Shown here: one piece after another, positions 6,851 through 12,764 of the stretch | Numbering within the stretch: the stretch's first letter is position 1 | Layout of the letters: each line of letters begins with the position of its first letter | Source of the DNA: DATGLE01 sp035294325 | Lineage (GTDB): Bacteria; Chloroflexota; Ktedonobacteria; Ktedonobacterales; Ktedonobacteraceae | NCBI GenBank assembly: GCA_035294325.1 | Contig: DATGLE010000193.1 | Span: forward strand, 1 to 23,194 | DNA length: 23,194 nt | Direction of reading: 5' to 3' | Program-made: the position numbers and the translations under genes | Notes under the pieces: model-generated | The model's database searches: none | Told to the model about the DNA's origin: nothing | The model's input: the letters and a program-made list of their open reading frames with translations, nothing else

Positions 6851-6879
6851 TTGCCTCCATTCCATACCCTCTGTATAAT
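6851..6879 (+). promoter_or_regulatory. promoter of the Vgb-like gene
   Basis: TTGCCT (6851-6856), a 17-bp spacer and a perfect TATAAT (6874-6879) make a good housekeeping-type promoter. Transcription would start near 6886, leaving a leader of over 100 nt before the chosen start codon. Confidence 0.65.
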
Positions 6880-7001
6880 CGACGCATCCGTATGTATCCT
6901 CATATATTTGTAGGACACGTTAAGCTGAAAAACGGACAACTCCCCCATCCTGATTCGCCCATTGTCTTCATATGATGAGGAAGGGGAATAAAGAGAGGAA
7001 G

Positions 7002-8012
7002 ATGCGATCTATGCTCAAACTATCTCACCGACTCTTCAAAGTTGCATGCCTTGCTGGATTAAGTTTGGCAATGGTCTTGAGTGCCGTCATGGTCATCCGT
7101 GTCCATGCTACAGGCCCGGCAAAATTCACTGAGTTCCCGACTCCAACACCCTCCTCCTTTCCGTTTGACATTACCAGGGGTCCGGACAATGCCCACTGGT
7201 TCACCGAGAGCACGGGCAACAACATTGCACGAATCAGGCCCTCGGGTGCCATTACCGAGTTCCCCATCCCAACGTCTAATGCTACCCCTACGGGAATTGC
7301 GACGGGACCGGATGGAGCACTCTGGTTCACGGAGAATAATCCCAATGCAAACCAGATTGGGCGTGTCACGACACATGGCAGATTCGCCGAGTTCCCGATC
7401 CCTACGCCCAATAGCGAAGCCGAGGACATTACGGTGGGATCGGATGGTGCTTTATGGTTCACGGAGCAAGCTGGCAGCAAGATTGGACGCATTACGCTCT
7501 CAGGGATCATCACCGAGTTTCCCACCCCATCCCCGAACAGTGCGCCCACCGGCATCGTGCTGGGACCGGATGGAGCACTCTGGTTCACTGAACGTAGTGA
7601 TCCCGTCAATAGTATTGGACGCATCACCACAAGCGGAAGTGTGAGCGAGTTTCCGATCCCTACGCCGGCAAGCGTAGCTACCAATATTACGGTTGGGCCA
7701 GATGGAGCACTCTGGTTCACCGAATATGGTGCCAACAAGATTGGACGCATCACCACAGCAGGCGTCATCACCGAGTTCCCCATCCCGACTGCGGACAGCG
7801 GGCCGGTAGACATTGTAAGCGGAAGCAATAATGACCTCTGGTTCACGGAGCAAAACGCTAACCAGATCGCCAGCATCAGCACTGATGGATCCTTCCAGGA
7901 GTTCCCTATCCCAACATCCGACGCCGCTCCTGGTGGCATCGCTCAAGGAAATGGCGGGAAATTGTGGTTCACCGAACTCCATGCCAGCAAGATCGGCGAG
8001 TTTAAGCCCTGA
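7002..8012 (+). CDS. exported seven-repeat beta-propeller, virginiamycin B lyase (Vgb)-like
   Basis: The mature protein consists of seven ~42-residue repeats of the form TEFPIPTP...GITxGPDGALWFTExxxNKIGRITxxG, the signature of the Vgb family and predicting a seven-bladed propeller. True Vgb enzymes linearise streptogramin B antibiotics. Here no His is visible at equivalent blade positions except His in the first and last repeats (AHWFTES, ELHASKIG), so lyase activity is doubtful. The signal peptide is basic MLKLSHRLFK plus a hydrophobic core, with cleavage near VHA-TGP. In-frame ATGs lie at 6972, 6975, 7002 and 7011. I chose 7002 because AGAGGAAG directly precedes it and it gives a normal-length signal peptide; 7011 is nearly as good. 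The likely role is extracellular binding or an unknown lyase activity. Confidence 0.85.
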   Translation: MRSMLKLSHRLFKVACLAGLSLAMVLSAVMVIRVHATGPAKFTEFPTPTPSSFPFDITRGPDNAHWFTESTGNNIARIRPSGAITEFPIPTSNATPTGIATGPDGALWFTENNPNANQIGRVTTHGRFAEFPIPTPNSEAEDITVGSDGALWFTEQAGSKIGRITLSGIITEFPTPSPNSAPTGIVLGPDGALWFTERSDPVNSIGRITTSGSVSEFPIPTPASVATNITVGPDGALWFTEYGANKIGRITTAGVITEFPIPTADSGPVDIVSGSNNDLWFTEQNANQIASISTDGSFQEFPIPTSDAAPGGIAQGNGGKLWFTELHASKIGEFKP

Positions 8013-8026
8013 GAAGTTTAATAATT

Positions 8027-8076
8027 TAGCATAGTAACGAGGGCTAGCCTTGTTGCCAGCCCTCGTTACTATGCTA
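8027..8076. terminator. bidirectional terminator, 19-bp stem
   Basis: Arms 8027-8045 and 8058-8076 are perfectly complementary (19 bp) with a 12-nt loop. They lie between the convergent stops of the Vgb-like gene (8012) and the dehydratase (8087). Confidence 0.8.
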
Positions 8077-8086
8077 TGATCGTTGT

Positions 8087-9052
8087 TTATTCAACCAGCG
8101 CCAGCGCCTGTTTCAACTGCGTCAGCGAAGTATTGCCACCGGAACAGACAATGCCAATCTTCTTGCCCTGCAAGCCGGCGCGCTGGCGATAGGCTGCTGC
8201 GAGCGCCGCCGCGCCGGCCCCCTCGGCCAGCGTGTGCGCTCGCTCGATCATCCAGATCATGGCACGCTGAATCTCTTCGTCGCTCAGCAGCACGAAATCA
8301 TCGAGATACTGCCACATGATGCGCTGCGGCAGTTCAAAGGCCACACCGGTTGCCAGCCCTTCGGCAAAGGTGCGGTTCTCCGCGTTCACCACGCGATGCT
8401 GGCGCCAGCTTTCGTAAGCGGCGGGGGATGCCTCGGATTGAGCGCCGATGACGCGGATCGCCGGATTGATGGCCTTTGCCACGATGCACGCGCCTGCCGC
8501 GCCGCTGCCCCCGCCAACGGGTACAAAGATCGCCTCTATCCCCGGCTCGTCCTCCAGCATCTCCAGCGTATATGTCGCGACGCCAGCGATCAGCAGCGGC
8601 TCATTGCCCGAATCGACGTAGCGATAGCCGTGCTCCTGTGCCAGCGCCTCGCAATGGCGTTTGGCGTCATCGAAGCGCGCGCCATGTTCGATAACCTCGG
8701 CGCCCATGCCGCGCATAGCCGCGACCTTGCCGGGATTCGCCCCTTCCGGCACCACAATGCGCGCCTTCACGCCAAAGAGCCGCCCCGCATAGGCCACCGA
8801 CTGCCCATGATTACCTGTCGAGGCGGCGATCACACCACGCTCTCGCTCCTCCTGCGTGAGCTGAGAGACCAGATTGACGCCACCGCGCACTTTGAAGGCT
8901 CCCACAGGCTGATAATTTTCGTGCTTGATATAGCTCTCGGTCCCCAGCAGTTCGTCGAGCGCCGGATAGTTGTGGAGGGGTGTGCGCGCCAGATAAGGGC
9001 GAATACGCTGCCTGGCGCGCAGCACATCTTGAAAGTCCGGGATATTCATCAT
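8087..9052 (-). CDS. PLP-dependent threonine/serine dehydratase (catabolic type, no ACT domain)
   Basis: This 321-aa fold-type II PLP enzyme of the threonine dehydratase/serine racemase group would deaminate L-threonine to 2-oxobutyrate, or L-serine to pyruvate. Lys54 in GAFKVRGG is the PLP Schiff-base lysine. STGNHGQ (78-84) binds the substrate carboxylate. GGGSGAAG (180-187) holds the PLP phosphate, and CSGGN (303-307) contacts the pyridine ring. It stops after the catalytic domain, so it lacks the allosteric ACT domain of biosynthetic IlvA. Relatives include serine racemase and hydroxyaspartate ammonia-lyase, so the exact substrate is open. Its ATGATG overlaps the TGA of the upstream glycosyltransferase (ATGA), implying translational coupling. 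Confidence 0.88.
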   Translation of the reverse strand: MMNIPDFQDVLRARQRIRPYLARTPLHNYPALDELLGTESYIKHENYQPVGAFKVRGGVNLVSQLTQEERERGVIAASTGNHGQSVAYAGRLFGVKARIVVPEGANPGKVAAMRGMGAEVIEHGARFDDAKRHCEALAQEHGYRYVDSGNEPLLIAGVATYTLEMLEDEPGIEAIFVPVGGGSGAAGACIVAKAINPAIRVIGAQSEASPAAYESWRQHRVVNAENRTFAEGLATGVAFELPQRIMWQYLDDFVLLSDEEIQRAMIWMIERAHTLAEGAGAAALAAAYRQRAGLQGKKIGIVCSGGNTSLTQLKQALALVE

Positions 9053-10437
9053 TTTTTTCCGGTATTGGGTGCTGAAAGGGCGGCTGCCATTGTCTCGCCC
9101 ACGCTGACGGTCATTGTTCCATCGGCAGCTTTTGAAGCGAAGGTCAACGAGCTATAGGCCACCGTCACCCGCACCTCGCGGCCACGCATACCAACGTGGA
9201 CCGTCGATTCTTCAACCAGCTTCTTAATGCGCTTGGCGACGATCTCCGCTCCATGCTGGTCGGCGCGAATGACCGCCGTCATAATGCCGGGACCATTGAC
9301 CGAGAGCAGATCCTCTTTGCGGATCCTTGTGCGCAGGAAAGGCAGGAGTTTACGCGCCGCCTCTGTTGCCTCGCGGTCCTCGCGCTCGCGGTTGGCGTCG
9401 TTGCCCCTGGCCCCTTCAAGCATGAAGCGGAAAACGATAACGCTCTGCGCGTTGCAGATGCGGCGCACCTTGTGCTGGCCGGCCTCCAGATCCTTCGTCG
9501 AATCTACCCTCTGCCAGATATAGTGCTCACGCTTGCGCAAGAAGTCATAGTAGCCCTGCAAGCGCGCGATGCCCTCCAGCCCTGCTGCCCCCAGCGTCCA
9601 TAACGCCTGCCTGGGGCTGCTCATAGTGAAGTCGCGGGTGTAAATAAGCTGCCGCACTATCGGCCCGATCTTCATTGTCGAGGCTTCATAATTCTGCTGC
9701 GCGCGCACTTTCAGATGGCCCGCATAGATGCGCCGGCGCTGCTTGAGGAAATCACGAATAGTGAGAGGACCTTTATTATAAACAATACATTCAGGTTTAT
9801 AGACCAGCTTATAGCCAAGCTGAGAGATGAGGGCCTGAATAGAGATCTCATCGACGGCGCTATTGGTAGGGATGCCGGAGATGACATTGCGGAAAGCGAT
9901 GACCTCGCCAAGCTTGGCGTGTTTCAGCGCGACGCGATCATGCAGGCGCCAGAGCAGGTGGACGGCATGCCCCATGAACGTATCGGGATCATTGACCGGG
10001 ATGGGACGGCCCCCCGCCATTCCAATTTCCGGGTTCTTGAACGGCGAGCAGAGATGCTCAATCGCCATCTCATCCGGGATGACATCGGCCCCGACCAGAA
10101 CGGCGACCTCGCTGCTGGCCTTTTTGAGAAAGAGATTGATAGCGGATGCCTTGCCTTCACGCTTCTCCTGGATATACAGGTGCACACGCGGCTCCTGTTT
10201 TGCCACCTCCTGCACGATGGGGACTGTGCGATCAGTGCAACCGCTGGCAACGACAATAATTTCTTCGACACTGATAGACGGTCCTTGTTGAGCAAGCACA
10301 GCGCGCAATGTGCGTTCGATATTAGCTTCTTCATTATAGGCCATGATACCAATACTACACCGGATCCTGCTGTCTTCTCCCTCCACCTCCTTATGCGTAG
10401 TTTCTAGATGCATCTCGTTATTAACTTTTGCTGCCAT
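9049..10437 (-). CDS. GT2 glycosyltransferase with C-terminal degenerate GGDEF-like domain
   Basis: This is a 462-aa two-part protein. Residues about 26-250 form a GT-A family 2 glycosyltransferase, with IGIMAYNEEANIERTL (29-44), VVASGCTDRT (62-71), the DXD-region VGADVIP (115-121), and KQRRRIYAG (232-240), which corresponds to the Q/RxxRW box of processive enzymes. No transmembrane helix is evident, so it is probably cytoplasmic or peripheral. Residues about 325-450 follow the order of GGDEF elements: a beta strand SVIVFRF, a helix with AARKLLPFLRTRIRKEDLLSV, NGPGIM in place of GGDEF, the AxxxAxRIxxLVEE helix, and the strand VRVTVAYSS. The signature is absent, so cyclase activity is unlikely. 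AGGAG lies 8 nt before ATG 10437. It is the first gene of a two-gene operon with the dehydratase. Confidence 0.82.
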   Translation of the reverse strand: MAAKVNNEMHLETTHKEVEGEDSRIRCSIGIMAYNEEANIERTLRAVLAQQGPSISVEEIIVVASGCTDRTVPIVQEVAKQEPRVHLYIQEKREGKASAINLFLKKASSEVAVLVGADVIPDEMAIEHLCSPFKNPEIGMAGGRPIPVNDPDTFMGHAVHLLWRLHDRVALKHAKLGEVIAFRNVISGIPTNSAVDEISIQALISQLGYKLVYKPECIVYNKGPLTIRDFLKQRRRIYAGHLKVRAQQNYEASTMKIGPIVRQLIYTRDFTMSSPRQALWTLGAAGLEGIARLQGYYDFLRKREHYIWQRVDSTKDLEAGQHKVRRICNAQSVIVFRFMLEGARGNDANREREDREATEAARKLLPFLRTRIRKEDLLSVNGPGIMTAVIRADQHGAEIVAKRIKKLVEESTVHVGMRGREVRVTVAYSSLTFASKAADGTMTVSVGETMAAALSAPNTGKK

Positions 10438-10558
10438 TAAGGCATCTCCTTCCGGGATGATGGAGTTAACTGGTAATTTGTTTCTGACTTCCCTGATTAT
10501 ATTGTTATATCTCCTGCACCAAATACGGAGCGGAGCCAGGCATTTCTACCTGGTCATA

Positions 10559-10586
10559 AGTATATATACTTAGCTTAGCATGTCTA
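10559..10586 (-). promoter_or_regulatory. promoter of the GT2-dehydratase operon, overlapping a 16-bp palindrome
   Basis: On the minus strand TAGACA (10586-10581), a 16-bp spacer and TATACT (10564-10559) form a good promoter about 120 nt upstream of the GT2 start. The -10 lies inside the perfect palindrome TAAGTATATATACTTA (10557-10572), which could be an operator or could simply reflect AT-richness. Confidence 0.6.
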
Positions 10587-10711
10587 TCTATACGAAAAAA
10601 GAGCGAGCATGGTTAAGAAACGGTTATGAATATATCGAAATGGTTATGAAGTTGTGATATTTATGTGAGATAAACGTACTCAATATTGATGAGTTTACTA
10701 TGAAGCGCGCG

Positions 10712-10740
10712 TTGACATGCGCCGTCGATTCGCCTATACT
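10712..10740 (+). promoter_or_regulatory. near-consensus promoter of the YdjM/HNH-like gene
   Basis: TTGACA (10712-10717) is a perfect -35, followed by a 17-bp spacer and TATACT (10735-10740). It is the strongest sigma-70-type promoter seen in the window. Transcription would start near 10747, about 65 nt upstream of ATG 10812. Confidence 0.8.
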
Positions 10741-10811
10741 CATCGGCGTAAATCTCGGAGGGAGCCGTGTCCTCCCAATTCTGAACAATAGAAAGTTAGT
10801 ATCATCATATC

Positions 10812-11333
10812 ATGCGAGTGCAAGAACACATAAAACTCTCGGCGGCTGCGGCCATCATCGCCGCGCCCTGGCTCAAGCAGGACGTTGTGATCCCGTTTGC
10901 CAGCAGTATTCTTATCGATGTTGACCATTACCTCTGGCATGCGATCACTTACCGCACCCTGAGCCTTCGCGCTGCTGTGCGCTTCTACCTGCAAGCTGAT
11001 CCGCCACCTGCCATAAAGTACTTCCACCATCCATTGTTTCTGGGCTTGCTCCTGTTCCTGGCCGTGCGCCTGCGCTCGCGGCTGCTGGGATTGATCCTCG
11101 CCGGCCTGCTCTTCCATGCCAGCCTTGACATAATTCATAATACGCAAATGAGCCGCTTGAAGTATACGCTGAGCGAACAGGCCCACCATCTCTGCTCGGA
11201 GTGCGGCCAGTACGTTGATGCGCTGCAACTCCATACCGTCCACTTCACCAGCAACCTGCTGGATCGCTACAATCCGCGGCACTTTGTGGTGCTCTGCCCT
11301 CGCTGCCACGAGCGGGCACACCGGCATTCCTGA
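10812..11333 (+). CDS. membrane protein: YdjM-like metal-dependent hydrolase core with HNH-like zinc finger
   Basis: This 173-aa protein appears to join two units. Residues 1-115 show the spaced acidic/His pattern of the YdjM/DUF457 membrane hydrolase-like family: His6 (QEHIKLS), IDVDH (35-39), FHHPLFLG (71-78) and FHASLDIIH (101-109), with a hydrophobic segment at 76-101. Residues 125-173 form a zinc finger, CSEC...LQLHTVH...RHFVVLCPRCHERAH, with Cys128/131/162/165 and His166/170. This is laid out like an HNH endonuclease, but the second His of the usual HH pair is Thr142 and the usual Asn is His157, so nuclease activity is uncertain. No good ribosome binding site precedes ATG 10812, and an in-frame TAG at 10797 excludes an earlier start. 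The function is unknown. Confidence 0.75.
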   Translation: MRVQEHIKLSAAAAIIAAPWLKQDVVIPFASSILIDVDHYLWHAITYRTLSLRAAVRFYLQADPPPAIKYFHHPLFLGLLLFLAVRLRSRLLGLILAGLLFHASLDIIHNTQMSRLKYTLSEQAHHLCSECGQYVDALQLHTVHFTSNLLDRYNPRHFVVLCPRCHERAHRHS

Positions 11334-11642
11334 GGGTGTGCCGCGCGATCCGCGTATCCGTCACCCGCCCATCAACCGTAATATAGGCGTAATTAGTTGC
11401 TATCCTTAATGCGTCTGTGATCCCCGGCGCGAGCGAGTGCTCGTGCCTGCTGTACGCTCGATACTCCTCAGTTGCGGTTTCGCCGTATACCGAATAGATA
11501 CTGGTGGAACATGCGCTTCGCGCATGTTCCACCAGTATCTATTCGGCGAGCGCCGCAGGCGCGAGCCAGCCTGTTGTCTTCGAAGTCGGAGACACGCTCA
11601 AGGATTGAGAACCCGGGCATAATCAGGAAAAGATAAAAAGAC
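11334..11642. other. 309-bp intergenic region
   Basis: It contains palindromic locus C. Left of that (11334-11439) no gene or clear structure was found. To the right (11566-11642) is the leader of the GT4 gene, with CATAAT near 11621 as a weak -10. Confidence 0.55.
11440..11565. repeat. palindromic repeat locus C: 27-bp hairpin flanked by inverted tags
   Basis: Arms 11490-11516 and 11520-11546 pair perfectly (27 bp) with triloop TTC, which on the minus strand is GAA in GCGAAGC. The tag GAGCGCCGCAGGCGCGAG (11548-11565) abuts the right arm in the inverse orientation to that at locus B. A decayed copy, CTCGTGCCTGCTGTACGCTC (11440-11459), lies on the left, so this locus once resembled locus D. 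The inner core GGAACATGCG/CGCATGTTCC is shared with locus B. Confidence 0.88.
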
Positions 11643-12764
11643 ATGAAGATTGCACAGATAGCGCCGGCATGGATTCCCATCCCGCCCAAAAACTACGGAG
11701 GAACGGAGAGCGTCCTTTATCATCTGATAGAGGAACTGGTAGCGCAGGGCCATGATGTGACGCTGTTCGCGCCAGAAGACGCAAAAACGTCGGCCCGGCG
11801 GGTCTCGTTTTTCCCAAACTCTCTTCTGGCGGAGAGAATTCCCTGGCAGGCGCACCTCAAAGCCACGTACCACCTGCTGCGGGCTGTGGAGGAGAGCCAG
11901 AGGAGTGAGTTCGACATTGTACACTCGCATCTCTCCTCCGCCACGGATCTGCACCTCTTTCCCCTGATGGCTTCTCTCGCCGCGCCGCACGTTACCACAT
12001 TGCACAGCACCTTTCCCTTTGATCGTATAGGCAACTGGCGAGGAGACGCGGATAGCTATTACATGCGCTGGGCGCCGGAGGTCCCGCTGGTTGCCATCAG
12101 CAAGAGCGCCCGCGAACAGGCCCGGCAGCAGCACCCGCTAAAATTTGTCGGCGTCGTCTACAACGGCATATCGCTGCAAGAGTACACGACGCGCAGCAAA
12201 CGGCGCGAGGATTTTTTCGTCTGGTTGGGACGCTTTTCGCCTGAGAAGGGGACGCATCTGGCGATTGAGGCTGCGCAGCGCGCGCAGGCCCGGCTCGTTC
12301 TGGCCGGCACCATTGATCGCTCCAGCAGGGAAGCCAGCGCCTATTTTCAGGATATAATCCGGCCAAAGATCGATGATGAGCAGATTCGCTATTATGGGCC
12401 GGCGAACCTGCGCCAGAAGATCAGCCTCTACAGCCGCGCGCGGGGTTTTCTCAATCCCATCGAGTGGGAGGAGCCATTCGGCATGGTGATGATCGAAGCG
12501 ATGGCGCTGGGCTGTCCGGTCATCTCTTTTGCTCGCGGGGCCGCGCCGGAACTCATTGTTGACGGGAAGACGGGATTTCTGGTGCGGAACGTGAAAGAGA
12601 TGGTAGATTGCATGGCCCGTGTGGACGAATTTGACCGCGAAGTGGTGCGCAACCATGTCGCTAGCAACTTCTCCGCGCGTGTGATGGCGCAGCGCTATGT
12701 GCAGGTTTATGAACAGGTCATTGCGACGCACAAAAGGGCCGCGCCCGCTGCTCAACGCTCCTGA
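11643..12764 (+). CDS. GT4-family glycosyltransferase
   Basis: This is a 373-aa GT-B retaining glycosyltransferase. The N-terminal Rossmann domain begins MKIAQIAPAWIPIPPKNYGG, with the GG acceptor/donor loop, and has HSHLSSATDLHLFP near residue 95. The C-terminal donor domain has WLGRFSPEKGTHLAIEAA (about 193-210) and the EX7E motif EPFGMVMIEAMALGCPVIS. Such enzymes transfer sugars from nucleotide donors to envelope glycolipids or polysaccharides; the sugar here is unknown. It resembles the GT4 at 16864-17967, especially in the EPFG and GxTGFLV regions, so the two are paralogous types. The ribosome site is weak (AGGAAAAG, about 11 nt from ATG). Its 3' end overlaps the convergent histidine kinase gene by 13 nt. 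Confidence 0.88.
   Translation: MKIAQIAPAWIPIPPKNYGGTESVLYHLIEELVAQGHDVTLFAPEDAKTSARRVSFFPNSLLAERIPWQAHLKATYHLLRAVEESQRSEFDIVHSHLSSATDLHLFPLMASLAAPHVTTLHSTFPFDRIGNWRGDADSYYMRWAPEVPLVAISKSAREQARQQHPLKFVGVVYNGISLQEYTTRSKRREDFFVWLGRFSPEKGTHLAIEAAQRAQARLVLAGTIDRSSREASAYFQDIIRPKIDDEQIRYYGPANLRQKISLYSRARGFLNPIEWEEPFGMVMIEAMALGCPVISFARGAAPELIVDGKTGFLVRNVKEMVDCMARVDEFDREVVRNHVASNFSARVMAQRYVQVYEQVIATHKRAAPAAQRS

Larger units (their letters stand above)
6632..7001. other. 370-bp intergenic region
   Basis: From left to right this holds an AT-rich stretch that may include the rlmB promoter (CTAATATACTATATTG on the minus strand), the ABC-transporter stump, an unassigned A/C-rich patch (about 6797-6845), and the promoter and leader of the Vgb-like gene. 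No further gene is seen. Confidence 0.6.
10438..10811. other. 374-bp divergent intergenic region
   Basis: This holds two promoters, one for each flanking gene, described separately. The AT-rich segment between them (about 10590-10700) shows no ORF or clear structure. A 5-bp hairpin GGGAG/CTCCC (10760-10764 with 10772-10776) lies in the leader of the plus-strand gene. Confidence 0.6.

Noticed and set aside
7025..7939. 304-codon minus-strand frame with regular repeats
   Set aside because: It is the antisense image of the Vgb-like blades; the repeats come from the real gene.
7140..8005. Direct repeats that might suggest a CRISPR array or tandem repeat locus
   Set aside because: The ~126-bp periodic repeats are in frame and encode propeller blades. 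No CRISPR-like short repeat/spacer pattern occurs anywhere in the window.
8234..9157. 307-codon plus-strand frame
   Set aside because: Antisense to the dehydratase and the end of the GT2 gene; no family features.
10700..10924. 74-codon plus-strand frame upstream of the YdjM-like gene
   Set aside because: It starts upstream of the best promoter and overlaps the YdjM-like gene out of frame; no ribosome site.
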